Origin: Phoronis australis
Taxonomy: Eukaryota; Phoronida; Phoronidae
Length of the DNA stretch: 40,592 nt
Reading direction: 5' to 3'
Assembly (NCBI GenBank): GCA_002633005.1
Contig: NMRA01000003.1
Location: 1,167,274-1,207,865, forward strand
How positions within the stretch are numbered: the stretch's first letter is position 1; the number at the start of each line of letters is the position of its first letter. A program made the translations under genes and the position numbers. A model generated the notes under the pieces. It made no database searches. It saw only the letters and a list, made by a program, of their open reading frames with translations, and had not been told where the DNA came from. Positions 20,501 through 30,388 of the stretch are shown in pieces.

Positions 20501-21436
20501 ATGATCCTGATGCGATGGCAGCTATCTCGAATGTAGTGACATCTGGTGGCACTGTTGTAACTGACACTACCGATGGTCAGATCAATTTTTCTGACATGTC
20601 ACAGATTGCAGGTAAGTTTAGTCTCAACAAATTTAAAGAAACTATTTGAGAAGACATTTTATAGTCACAATTAGCTATTGACTGTGGGTTGCACAAAAGT
20701 TGGCTTTCTATCAGAATGCTGCATGACACGAAATTATTACTGCCTAACAACAAGGTGATATGTTGCTGCATGAAATATTGCACCATCTGTTGGCCAAATT
20801 GTGGTTTCGCAGATTTTCAATACACTACTTTTTGTCCACAACCAGAAATTGGTCAACAGATGGTGCAATATTTCATGCAGCAACATATCACCTTGCCGTT
20901 GGTCCATTGGTTGCATTTCGTTAGTAGTTTTGAGTATTTCATTGCGAAACAGTCGAAATTCTGTCGTAAATCTTGATTCGGCAAAGTTATCGTCATCTTT
21001 CAAAGGCCCTCTTGGAAAGCAGTGCTATAACTGAAGAGGCCACCCTCATTTTAAATATCACATTAAATAAAAATAAATAACAAAGCAAACAAGAAATTGA
21101 GCAAATAATGTACGCGTGTGTCATGAGCGTATTGTTTGAAATGAACATTTCACTTATTCATTGATACAGAAGCGCAAGAGATTGTGTTCATTTTAAACTG
21201 CCTTAACAGACAGTGTTGAATATTGGGAGTTGCAAAAGTTTGAGTACAGTTGAGCGTGCTATGTTTTGACATTCACCAGCTGTGTTTTGACATTCAGTCA
21301 TACGCAGCTAGCTAAGTGGGTAACTAGTCATGACTTCTGGTCACTTTCAGGTGTCACTAGTATACAACAGGAGGATGGTAAAGGACAATTCTTGTTGGTG
21401 ACGTGGAACCCACCAGAAGGACAGGATGCTCAGTAA
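8540..21436 (+). CDS. PRDM15: PRDM15-like PR-domain zinc-finger transcription factor (13 exons)
   Basis: Exons joined by phase: 8540-8559, 9711-9772, 10468-10561, 11219-11381, 12124-12370, 13853-13936, 14107-14634, 15635-15792, 16329-16488, 17231-19062, 19511-19796, 20495-20611, 21351-21436; total 3837 nt, 1278 residues. Residues 29-41 form a zinc knuckle (CDFCGGDHDSDQC). The PR domain spans about 58-190 (SRARLSLPPNL, KTKFGPLE, CNWMCLVQPA, LRVWYAPHYAKK) and, as usual for PRDMs, lacks the SET-domain NHxC motif. Three fingers and a GRRPGRPRK AT-hook-like motif lie in exon 7, an acidic stretch in exon 8, a second AT-hook core (RGRPRK) and finger 4 in exon 9, and fingers 5-22 in exon 10. The Q/D-rich tail ends LLVTWNPPEGQDAQ. 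Knuckle, PR domain and finger layout fit PRDM15, a nuclear DNA-binding regulator. Exon 1 and exon 2 (phase-based) are the least certain parts. Segment 16489-17230 contains an assembly duplication, not extra exons. Confidence 0.88.
9000..9700 (+). other. PRDM15-like intron 1 (part)
   Basis: Intron 1 spans 8560-9710. No repeat or second gene was recognised in it. The minus-strand frame at 8663-8965 has no splice or family support. Confidence 0.4.
12558..12601. repeat. Short perfect-ended hairpin in intron 5
   Basis: CCTAGTGGCA at 12558-12567 is mirrored by TGCCACTAGG at 12592-12601, with AT-rich, largely self-complementary DNA between them. It looks like one tandem-repeat unit end placed next to an inverted copy. 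Confidence 0.6.
13000..13330 (+). mobile_element. Interspersed element with GGTGGCCTCTTCAG core, copy 1
   Basis: The core GAGGGTGGCCTCTTCAGT at 13037 onward, followed by ATAGCACTGCTTTCCAAGAG, recurs in inverted orientation at 21004-21048. Both copies carry the same TTATTTTTATTTATT and GATATTTA flank on the same side. An A-rich, simple-sequence tail follows. The form is like a retroposon 3' end, but I cannot name the family. It interrupts the intron 5 tandem array. Confidence 0.55.
14635..15634 (+). other. PRDM15-like intron 7
   Basis: AT-rich intron of 1000 bases. Only the nested palindrome at 15504-15587 stands out. Confidence 0.4.
15504..15587. repeat. Nested palindromes in intron 7
   Basis: Outer arms CTGAAAGAGC and GAGCTCTTTCAG enclose two inner hairpins, AAGAGCCC-TATGT-GGGCTCT (15508-15527) and AAAGAGCCCCC-GTGA-GGGCTTTT (15545-15566). 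Such nested foldbacks are typical of small inserted elements or folded RNA. No function is claimed. Confidence 0.55.
16400..17348 (+). repeat. 474-base allelic duplication across the exon 9-10 junction
   Basis: Bases 16400-16873 and 16875-17348 are the same sequence at a fixed offset of 475, separated by the single 'n' at 16874. I see three differences (16533/17008, 16621/17096, 16765/17240), the last changing Gly to Val. The second copy starts inside exon 9 without a splice acceptor, and the first ends inside exon 10, so neither is a real extra exon. Confidence 0.92.
17231..19062 (+). CDS. PRDM15: PRDM15-like exon 10: array of 18 zinc fingers
   Basis: This 1832-base exon starts after TTGCATTTCAG and ends at CCTGCT|GTAAGT, phase 1 to phase 0. 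It encodes fingers 5 to 22. Fingers 6-15 alternate strictly between C2H2 and C2HC types in five pairs; fingers 16-22 are all C2H2. The last finger is followed by IKRKHEQFAGLLDDPNYLRS, a motif with a counterpart after the last finger of vertebrate PRDM15. A 30-residue Ser/Glu-rich linker separates fingers 5 and 6. A truncated allelic copy of its 5' end sits at 16756-16873, differing by Gly versus Val at the third codon after the junction. Confidence 0.92.
20751..20895. repeat. Long perfect inverted repeat in PRDM15-like intron 12
   Basis: The 42-base arm at 20751-20792 (starting CAAGGTGATATGTTGCTGCA) is matched exactly in inverse at 20854-20895. The inner 15 bases of each side continue to pair imperfectly (CCAAATTGTGGTT against CCAATTTCTGGTT). 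In the transcript this would fold into a hairpin of more than 50 base pairs with a loop of about 35-60 bases. It could be a foldback transposon or a hairpin RNA source. Confidence 0.8.
21001..21085 (-). mobile_element. GGTGGCCTCTTCAG element, copy 2
   Basis: Inverted relative to the copy at 13000, with core 21004-21048 and the TTATTTTTATTTA flank at 21062-21080. It lies about 100 bases beyond the long hairpin in intron 12. Confidence 0.6.
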
Positions 21437-21912
21437 TTCTATTTAGTTCTTAGTCTTCTGGATTCAAAAATTACATTGTAAATATTGCCATAGAGAATCT
21501 GGGCATTCTGTAATCTCACGACTCGGTTTAGGAATTTTCAATTTCTTTGAGTGGTTAAATGTAAATGAAATGTATTCATGTGGAAATCTCATCAGTTATA
21601 CTATATTACAAAGCTTCATTTTCATAAAATGTATTGGTGTGTCCAAAGTTGTAAACAGATCAAGATTACATTATTGCAACCATGTCAATTCCATTTTGTA
21701 GTCCTATGTAGATCAAACAAATGTGCATAGACTGCAGGTAAACCTTGACCAGTGGATACATGTAATTTAAAGTCCCTCTTGTTAAGCGATTTCTCAGGGC
21801 TTGCAATTTTCCTCTTTGATTTCCAGTTTCCTCTTTTTGCATCTCTTTTTGATCATTATTTTGACCTTGTTCATGCAATGTGTATTTCAGTTAAGTTTTA
21901 CACTTGTGAAAC

Positions 21913-21918
21913 AATAAA
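21913..21918 (+). promoter_or_regulatory. Candidate polyadenylation signal of the PRDM15-like gene
   Basis: AATAAA lies 477 nt beyond the TAA stop at 21434-21436. A T-rich run follows within 30 bases. Other AT-rich variants downstream cannot be excluded. Confidence 0.4.
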
Positions 21919-23335
21919 TAACCTGGAAAATTTTCCTTTTTTTGTCATTCGTCATTCCAAGCCCTGATTTCTATAGGATATGCTTAGCCAATATGGTGGT
22001 AGTGCAAAGTTTTGCAGAATTTGATAAAATCATTTGACAAAATAGAATCTAATTGTAATTTATTTTGGTGTGTTGACGTGTGGTATTGTGTAACCTTAAT
22101 GAAGTGTTGTTTGTATGGAGCTCATTATGAGTCATAGCATGTAAATGTCAAAATCACCAAGATAGTAGTTGTGTGGGAAAAGCACGTTTAGAACATTTTC
22201 GTCTAAATGTTTGGAATTGGGAAGTTTGAGACCATCATTTGATTATCACGATTGTAATGCTCAACGAAATCAGCACATTTTTTGTTACGACATTGGGAAG
22301 CAATTTAATGTGTCAAGTCAAAGGCAAAATATCTGCTACGCATGAGCATGGTTGTTCAGTTATTGTGTTTGTGTGTTTTTACCATTACAGCAATGAATGC
22401 ACTTGTAAAATTTATATTCTTCTCTGTATCCTAATGCCAAACAAACGAAATTTTAATATTCATTTATTTGTAATGATGTGTCAACCCCAGATTTCAGATT
22501 TCACTCTAATGAGCATATGGTTCGATTATCCACAAGGCTGTTCATAAGCTACAAACATTGTAAAGGTCTTGACGTCGCAGTTTCTCCACTGTTTGAGTAT
22601 TTTTATCCCAATGAAGATCACCTTCAAATGCTTTTGATTGAATTTATTTACACACAATTTGTTGAACACTCAACCGTCTATCACTTTGTAATCTCACAGG
22701 GTTGCTATGGTTACTTAGAAAGGATATAAGTAACCACTCAGCAGTTCTGGAAGAACCAAACAATTAAAACCTGTAATTTTTTTACATCAGTGATCCTAAA
22801 TGCCCGTACGTAATAACTCGACCAACAAATATACAAGTATGTTAAAACAACTGAATACAGTGTGAATATAGCACACAAAATATAAAACCATTTGATGTCT
22901 GTAACAAACGTGTTTGGTTTTCTGCGCATTCTAGAGAGGGTTTGTACAAGCAGAACTAAGGTGGTAGTCACAGTGTATGTCACTGGACAATAACTGCAAA
23001 TCTGTTACCTTAGATGGTATGGGGGCAATTTGAAAACGGTCACCTTAGATTGCACGGGAACAACGTAAAAGATTGCATCAATAACCGCATCACCAGTTTA
23101 AAACACCACAGTTCTAAATGCAATGTCGACTATGCACTACAAATGCAAATTAATTTAACATGTTTCCTTATGGCACTAGACAACAATCATATTTTTATCT
23201 CCCGACAGGAATAATTAATAATCAAATAAATTACAATTCAACAAAGATGTATCTACATTCAGTATCGGTGTATGACAAGAATTTTTTATGAAAATAAGAC
23301 GCGGATTAAGGTACTTGGTCATTCAGCAGTCACTC
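21919..23335. other. Gap between converging genes
   Basis: This holds the presumed 3' UTR of the SDR gene on the minus strand and AT-rich spacer. Minus-strand AATAAA signals occur at 22643-22648 and near 22465. No coding frame here has family or splice support. Confidence 0.35.
22643..22648 (-). promoter_or_regulatory. Candidate polyadenylation signal of the SDR16C-like gene
   Basis: TTTATT (minus AATAAA) is about 690 nt past the stop. It is chosen by position only. Confidence 0.2.
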
Positions 23336-26300
23336 TCACTCTTTCTTCTGTCTCCCCTTGAAGGTATCCATAATTTTTGTAATTCCAAAGACTTCAAACA
23401 ATAGATAAGTCATTTTCCAAGGCAAAATTCTGAAAAAGAAATCGCAACAGACATGTACTCACAACGAGCAGTAATACGAATTTGACAAAGTTCATGAGAT
23501 TTTGTAAAAAAGGTGTATCGTTAATTAGATTTTTCAAAAGCTTTACATGTGCTTTTCATTCCTAAAAGGCACAGACCTGGACTGTGCTTCCATCAATTCC
23601 TGCCTTTTAGTGTCCCCTCACTAACATCGGACAGTATGCTGACATCAGACGCAGATAAAGGTGAGACACTGAATTTGTTGTCTGTTCATGATGTTAGGAG
23701 ACGCGAATCTACAAAGTTGTCTATTTATAGAAAGTTTTGCTGGTGAGGAGTCGTGTTAGTCTGCGGAGGTTTGTCTAACCTTGATTCTATCATTTTAATA
23801 AGAAAACTGCTGCCACGTCCCTCATGTTTGACACAAAGAGAAGCATGAGCCACAAACAGAAACGAACAAAAAACAAATGTGTCTTTAAATGAAGAACACT
23901 AGCCAGGTATGTCTCTGTCCTCTTCTTAATGGAAACATATCACCCAGATTTCATGAGGATCCCAAAAGAAATTTGCTACAGATGGAAAAACTAAAATAAG
24001 ATGACATCAACAGTCCTTGAAAAGATGACTTGAGTTTTCAGGAAAAAAGGCCATAAAAGAAAATTTAAAGATAAAGAAACGAGTTTTGTGCAAAAAAGTT
24101 CATGTTTATGGAAATTACAACGATCTCTATGAAAAATGAAGATTTCTACAAATATGCAGGCATATGAATAAAAAACATTTGGTGATTCTTTTTGTGCAAA
24201 TAACACGATTGTGAGATCAAGGAGTTTAAAAAATGTATGTTTATATGGCTTTACAATTAATACTTAAAATGTTAAATTAATGAAATTTGATTCCTAATTA
24301 GTAAACAAAAGAGTCAAGTTACTTTAAAATGCACATGTGAAGAGAAAGTTTGATGTGTAATTGATGACTTAGATATAAAGTTCAATGCAGCATAATATGG
24401 AACATCCCCTGAAGGAAAAAGGACAACTATTTTACTAAGAATCGTAACAGCAAGGCAACCATACTCACAGCTTGAGTGGGACTGTAAAGTAAAGCAGTTT
24501 TGGCATCATTAAGATCTCTTGGTCTGTAAGGACAGCATCGACAATACAGTCACTGGCATACTGGGAATCCACAACGGGAAGTAGACGGGGAAACCTAAAA
24601 TCAACATTGCACAGGTTGCACCATATGCACATTCTAAGCCATGCCCCTGTATCCAAAATACTGTTTTTTGAAGGAAAATTGCACTCAACTAGGCACAAGC
24701 ACCTAGTTTCACTTACACATACAAGTGGCTGGTTATCTCCTGTATAAGATGAAAATGTCTTAAACTTGGTGCTTGCTTCAGTCTTGTGATCAGTTAACAT
24801 GGTTGGTGCACCAGTGCACCATCGGGGGCTAGGGGGGCTATAGCTCCCCACTTTTTTCAGTGCAGTGCCACTCATGGTCTATAGACGGTGCACCACCGGG
24901 GGGGCTTTAGCCCCCACTTTTTTCAGTGCTGCGCCGCCCATGGTTAATAAAAAATTAACACAGTCATGTTAATGTTTATGGCATTTTGTTATGGTTGAGT
25001 TTCACTCACATTTGCTTCTTAGCTTCATTTTTAAGAATTTCACATATACCAAGTTCTACATCAAGATGTATATTGAGAACTAGCTATAGGCATATGAATA
25101 CGAGGTATGTGCAAACTATATATAAGCCTACATTAAAACATGAGACAGCTTTGAAAAAAATCACAATTATCAGACAAACATGATATTATGGTTTCAATGA
25201 TCATGACCTGTACCGCTGGTGAGCTAGTAGCCATGTCATTTACCCAAGGCAGTCTCCTAAACATTGCTGCTGAAGGAGCAACATGAGAGTAACTATTTCA
25301 GCAGTTATGACTCAGTAAAGCTAGAAAAGAGCAATATTCTCTTGTGAATGATGTAAAATAAAGCCTCTTTGTTGTGCTTACTTCGTTTTAATTCCATCGA
25401 ACATGCCTGTGTTGATGTAGTACGGGCATACCAGGGTCGTTTGGATTCCAGTTTTGTCCTGAGCCTGTATTTCCATGGTAACTGCTTCATGGAAACCGAC
25501 AGCTCCAAACTTGCTAGCGCAATAATCTGACAGACCGCTCACTCCACACAGTCCTGCTGAGCTGGCCACAGTCACTATATGACCATGGTTACTGGCCATC
25601 ATGCTAGGCAAGAAGCTCTTCACAGTCTGGAGGAGATTTTCAATCAGAGTCAACAGAACAAACTCCACACAGTTCTATCACTGATAAGAGATCAAACAAT
25701 TCCAGGCATGCTGGTTTTGTATTTGAAATAAGTCTAAACATCAAATCTGATGTATCATACAACCCACCTCTTAAGCAACCAACCGGGGATGATGAAAGTT
25801 TAGGCAACCTCTGGCTGTGCCCTCGTCCCCGATAAGGCCAGTAGCATTGAGACAACAGGTAATGTGTACACTGAGCAACCAAGTATAAAAAGAGTTTTTT
25901 TTTCATTTCCTGAATTAGTTGATTTTGTTGGTTGTTGAATTTGATAGGAATATCGCAGTTTAACTGTCTTCCGACTGTCTTACTGGCATTGGCTGACCCT
26001 GGATACAATAAACATGAAACTGAGAAAAGATTAATCACAAGTCATTTGATACTCACCCAGAAGTGTGCCATTGTGTTCACTTCCATGGTTTTCTGTATTA
26101 GACTGTCTGGTGAGTCAAGAAACTTCTTGCCTGTCACTATACCCGCATTGTTAACAAGAATAGTTACATCCCCAACTTCCGACTTCACCTTCAAGACAAG
26201 GACAACAGAGCCTTCAAACATAACGTATAAGCAAGGATGCAAATCAGAGGTCTATTACAACAAAAGACAAATAATAAATTAGAAGTGATTTCAGGGTTTG

Positions 26301-28553
26301 GGTAAAACTGACAATTCCTTATTATTCGAGACCAGACTCTACAAGTTGACTGACCTCTATTGGTCATTTTATGCACGAAGCGTGGTCTCAAGAAATAATG
26401 CAAACTGTCAAGTTTTCAAGTCAGAAATCACTTCTCATCTGAACAAGGAACAAGTTGAAATCAGTTTAATGGCACGAGATCTTAATCTATAGTTGATTTG
26501 ATGTGATGTGGTTTTGATGATTGCCACTTTAAGCAGGTTTAACATCTAACCAAAAGGAAACTGTTGAATAAAGCACCTAGTTACCTTTTCAGCTGTCTTG
26601 TAAATAGCCTCTCTGTTGCTCAGATCCACTACATATGTATGCACTCGACCTCCATACTTCTTGATTTCTTGGGCCGTTTCTTTGTTACCTTCCTCATTGA
26701 TGTCCCACAGGACAAGACGACTGCCAAGACGGGCAAACTTAATGGCCATCAAGCGTCCGATACCACTACCTAAAATATTAGAGACAGCTAACTGATGCCA
26801 AAACAAACTAAGGTAAAATCTCAACAATTTTGGAAATAAATGCATAAGATTGAAGAGTTGGTAACACATCCTATTGTTTGATGCCACCTATATGGCGTAG
26901 AGCTTAAAAATGATGAACCATCGGTAACACATCATATTGTTTGATGCCACCTATCATGGCATAGAACTTAAAAATGATGAACCATTTATTTGCGGGTGCT
27001 TATTAAGTTCTTATTTGAAAATATGTGAGTCCTAAACTGCATAAAAAAATCAATTTTCCCTTTTACGACATTGTGTCCTAAATTGGTGACTGAAAAACTA
27101 TTAATTTTCCTTTTCTTTTGGTGACTGAAAAACTACAAATTTTCTTTTTCTGAGCACCTTTTCCAATAAAAGGATTTACTTTTAGAGTTAAAATTCTACA
27201 AAAGGGTCCCCTTTTTCAAACTACACAAAACTACCAAAGGGAAACTTTCAATGTTATCTCTATTTTAAAAAATGACGGCGTTCTGTCGTTCAGTAACTTT
27301 TTCAGATGTGAGGGGTTTTGAACGTGCGATAACATCTGGCTCCTTTGTTAACTGCCTAGCACAGTCTTTTGTCCCATATGACAACAAGCAGGCCAATTAT
27401 CTCCCAGACTTCAAAGGGTTACTGAAACCTGGCAGAATTGATTGTCTTAACGTCTGTTGTAGTTGGGCGATTTTGGTGATTCAAAAACTAAACATGATCA
27501 GGATTTGACAGGGAATTCAGAAATGCTATTGGTTTATGTTCAAATATAAACTTTCATTTTCAGCAGCACAGCCCAGTCAGGCTCACGATCTGATCGGAGA
27601 TAGAGCAATTATCGAAACAAAACAGAGCCCGCCCTCCAACCATAAATGCCAGAATGGAGTTTATCAGTCATGTAAGACATTTACTACAGGGGTCATCTTC
27701 CCAACTTATTGTTGGGCGATAGAATCGAACAAGGTGGGAGCAACGGGGAAACGCCGTAATGAACTTTTGTTGCAAAAGTCAAGATCCATTTCTTGACAAC
27801 ACATATAGCATCTCTATATGTAGGGTAGGTTTTATGGAATTTCCACTATAAAGGAGTGGTTTTGTAAAATGAAACTCTATTAAAGTGTAACCGAGTTTTC
27901 ATGGAGTCTCTACAAATGCCGGATTCCCTGTTTTTGAATCCAGCATCTTCTCAATGCGGGTGTCCGGGCATCCTAATTTTTCAGCTGCACTTCCCCAGAT
28001 ATGAAGCAATCCCGACTATATTATTTATTTCTAGGGGTGGATCCAGGATTTTGAGTTGGGGGGAGAGGGGCAGGGTAGACTATATTTGCCAAGATTTTGC
28101 CCGTAAGACATTCGCACCCCCGTACTGCCAAATGGAATCAGGGAGAATTTTAGGGGGGCCATGTCCCCCTTGGCCCCTCCCCACTTAACTCCGTGACTGA
28201 TTTCAGCAGAGGCATGCTAAGTCTGTCCTGACAAGCTGCAGCAGACGTGTTGCCTACTGAAGCACGTGCGTGGGTGTAAGTTTTCGACGATTAGCGGGTT
28301 TGTTGCCACCTTTGACTTTGTAAGGCTAATTTTAGTAAGACATAGTCACATCGTATTTTTTGTAGTCTACAGTTTTGGTTCACTCACCTGCTCCTGTCAC
28401 TAAAACAGTTTCTTGGGTGACATCTTTACGTCCGACACTGACAGGAAGCAGTCTGATAAGCCACATAAATATACTAAACATTTGAATATAAACGACCATA
28501 AATAGCGTTTTCAGAACTCCCATTATGATAACTCTAGCTTCCTCAATGTTCAT
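23336..28553 (-). CDS. SDR16C5/RDHE2-like short-chain retinol dehydrogenase (6 exons)
   Basis: Exons on the minus strand: 28553-28388, 26769-26585, 26188-26057, 25626-25382, 24594-24469, 23429-23336; all phases agree, giving 948 nt and 315 residues, close to the 309 of human SDR16C5. The product is an NAD(P)-dependent oxidoreductase of the short-chain family whose relatives act on retinol or steroids at ER and lipid-droplet membranes. Residues 8-37 form a hydrophobic N-terminal anchor. TGAGSGIG (53-60) is the dinucleotide-binding turn, WDINEEGN fits the family's second strand, NNAG is at 130-133, the catalytic serine is S183 in SSAG, and Y196-C-A-S-K200 is the active site. MPKLLYF near the end and a basic KGRQKKE terminus are typical of SDR16C/HSD17B11-type proteins. 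The ATG at 28553 is the first in frame after an upstream stop. Retinol rather than steroid as substrate is inferred from similarity. Confidence 0.9.
24595..25381 (-). other. SDR16C-like intron 4
   Basis: The intron holds the GTGCACC tandem repeat (24813-24944) and otherwise AT-rich DNA. Confidence 0.5.
24813..24944. repeat. Two tandem units with GGGGGCTTTAGCCCCC palindromes
   Basis: Unit 1 (24813-24878) and unit 2 (24887-24944) both run GTGCACCAYCGGGGG, then a G-run/C-run foldback, then CACTTTTTTCAGTGC, then CATGGT. The second has the cleaner palindrome GGGGGGGCTTTAGCCCCC. The pair is probably a tandemly duplicated short foldback element. Confidence 0.7.
26860..26985. repeat. 63-base tandem duplication
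   Basis: Two adjacent copies begin GGTAACACATC (26860) and GGTAACACATC-like (26923), each running through TTGTTTGATGCCACCTAT to AAAAATGATGAACCAT. A few substitutions separate them. Confidence 0.75.
27083..27152. repeat. 35-base tandem duplication
   Basis: TTGGTGACTGAAAAACTA occurs at 27083 and again at 27118, each followed by an AATTTTCCTTTTC-type pyrimidine run. Confidence 0.7.
27272..27761 (+). mobile_element. TIR element (MITE-like), copy 1
   Basis: The left end ATGACGGCGTTCTGTCGTT and the right end AACGGGGAAACGCCGTAATG are inverted terminal repeats. The body is clearly homologous to 31233-31767 in opposite orientation (shared phrases: AGTTGGGCGATTTTGG, CTATTGGTTTATGTTCAAAT, GGGGTCATCTTCCCAACTT, ATAGAATCGAACAAG). 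There is no transposase. It lies in intron 1 of the SDR gene. I could not find a clean target-site duplication. Confidence 0.7.
28033..28199 (+). mobile_element. GTGGATCCAGG repeat, copy 1
   Basis: The element starts AGGGGTGGATCCAGGATTTT and ends with a run of CCCC and CCGTGACTG. The middle (TTTTGCCCGTAAGACA, CAAATGGAATC, AGAATTTTA, GGCCATG) recurs in the same order and direction at 32318-32487. Confidence 0.7.
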
Positions 28554-28619
28554 TGCTAGACAGATGAGTCGAAGCAAGCCACCTTGGTCACAGACAACGT
28601 CCAAAGTTTGTGAATTCAC

Positions 28620-28860
28620 GATGCCTGTGCGAAGGACAAGGTCTGATTAGGAACTGTATCAGTCCCCAGCTTGCCCAAGAGATTACATAGCCAATCTGAC
28701 CAACGTACAGTGTCGTTGGTCACATGATCAAGCCACCAAGTGTCGAATAGACGAACTAATGAACGCAAGCTCATTCTCAGCGCCCCAAGTGGCGGATTCA
28801 AGGAATTATGGATACGATAACGACAAAGACCGCATGTACTGTAGCTCACTCACTTCAAGA
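28620..28860 (-). promoter_or_regulatory. Upstream region of the SDR16C-like gene
   Basis: Upstream of the ATG at 28553, CCAAT (28691-28695, plus-strand reading) and the palindrome TCACATGA (28720-28727), an M-box/CLEAR-like E-box, stand out. No TATA box was seen. The assignment is tentative. Confidence 0.25.
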
Positions 28861-30109
28861 CAACTTTAAATTCGAAATAATTAAAATCTTGGAAAATTTT
28901 TTAAAATCTTGCCAAGATTTGCCCTAAAAATCTCGCCATATGTGAAAAAAAATGTTGTTTACATTTTAAAATATCCAATCTACATTTTCTAAAAATCCAA
29001 TATTTGCTGACCCCTGATTTATCAACTACTGAGGACGGATTTATCCTTTGGGACTCTGGTCAGGACAGTTTATTCGCAAGCCCGCAGTTTTAAAAAAATC
29101 TGCATATATACATACTTAAAAAATCTCCGAGAAAATTTATTATGCAAAGATTCTCGAGAGAAAATATACCGTGAATAATACGCTTACAAGGAAGTCACGA
29201 ATTTCTAAAGATATGTGGGAATTTTCACCGCTCGTCCTTCTGAGCGGCTTGTACCAGGATCAAAGAGAGCGCGGCGCCGGAATCAGGTACAATTGTGATG
29301 ACCGTATTGCCCGATGCGAGCAAGACCATCGGCAATTAAATCTACTATCCGACCATGAAATTGTATTAGACATCTCTGACTGTACTTAATGGCGAATTTT
29401 CAAAATGCATTAACCACTAATTTTCGTTCTAAACGAAAACCACGGCGGTATTCAGCTGCAAAAAAAACAAAAAAAAAACAACCAAGTATGGTTTTCTATT
29501 TTTAAACTTGAAATCTATGAACTAATAATCTAAAAACTACAACCATTGCGCACGGTTGAACTGAAGATCATGAAACTACCGCGCGTATTGATATACTCAG
29601 TGGATATACAAATGCTGATCAGAGTTAACAATATCACATGGATTCATTTTTTAATTTTTTTTCAATCTCGTTTAACCAGATTTTTGACCAGGAAACAGTT
29701 GTTGTGCCCACTTTTCATTTTTTATTACTGACAAAGAGCTAGAATAGTTACACAGTCAGTGCCACCAAAATTGTCCAGAGATTCCAAGTCTTTAGTTTGG
29801 TTATCACCATATTTGCACTTTTGTATATATTTTATGATTTGAGTTCTAATAAAGATTAAAATTTAATGACACGTGAAATGTTTAGTGTACCTGTAATGTA
29901 CGTGTAAGCGAGAAATTCTCCGCATGATTTGAAACTCAAAAAGCACTGACAATTTTTAGGTAATTAATGAGCTGTATTTCTCCACCGACCCCTCTCTGGC
30001 AAGGTATACTGAAGTTTGTTTTTTCCGATTTTTTAAACTTTAAATTGTATGTAATTCATCGATATAAATCCCAGCTCTTGGTTATCCTTTTCAGCTTTTC
30101 TCGTAATTT
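28861..30109. other. Intergenic AT-rich stretch
   Basis: No supported gene or clear repeat was seen. The plus-strand frame at 29171-29389 has reasonable composition but no splice or family support. Confidence 0.35.
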
Positions 30110-30388
30110 TTAGAGTGACATCATGCTGGTTTCTCTAATGATGGAATCAATTACCTCTCTTCTGTTTTTATGAAATCCTACTTCACCCAGGCGATGGAAT
30201 CTCAGTGATGGAACTGTCACACTTTCCAGTCTTTTAAATGGTAGCCTTTCACAAGAAAGCCGGTATTTGGACAGCACGCCTTTCATATAAAGTGCCTCAT
30301 CAAATTGGTCATCATACCACGGAATAATATATTCATGCGAAGCACAGTGACATAAAAACATGCGGCCCAAACAACGAAGAAGAGTCTA
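30110..30388 (-). CDS. Putative orphan terminal exon of unknown gene
   Basis: A strong minus-strand acceptor (TATTGATTTTGTTTAG) precedes a 92-codon open frame that starts TLLRCLGRMFLCHCASHEY, contains IIPWYDDQFDEALYMKGVLS and FHRLGEVGFHKNRREVIDS, and stops at TAA (30110-30112). The balanced use of charged and aromatic residues is unlike nearby random frames. I recognise no family. No upstream exon was found between here and the NTAN1 3' end, so it may be a last exon whose partners I missed, a pseudogene piece or chance. Confidence 0.3.

Larger units (their letters stand above)
26770..28387 (-). other. SDR16C-like intron 1
   Basis: The 1618-base intron holds a 63-base tandem duplication, a 35-base tandem duplication, the TIR element at 27272-27761 and a GTGGATCCAGG-family repeat at 28033-28199. 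Confidence 0.6.

Noticed and set aside
27536-27796. 86-codon frame similar to the minus-strand frame at 31192-31614
   Set aside because: The shared residues come from two copies of the same TIR element; the copies keep different frames open elsewhere and have no transposase motif.
29171-29389. Plus-strand frame with protein-like composition
   Set aside because: There is no splice site pairing, no recognisable family and no upstream or downstream exon.
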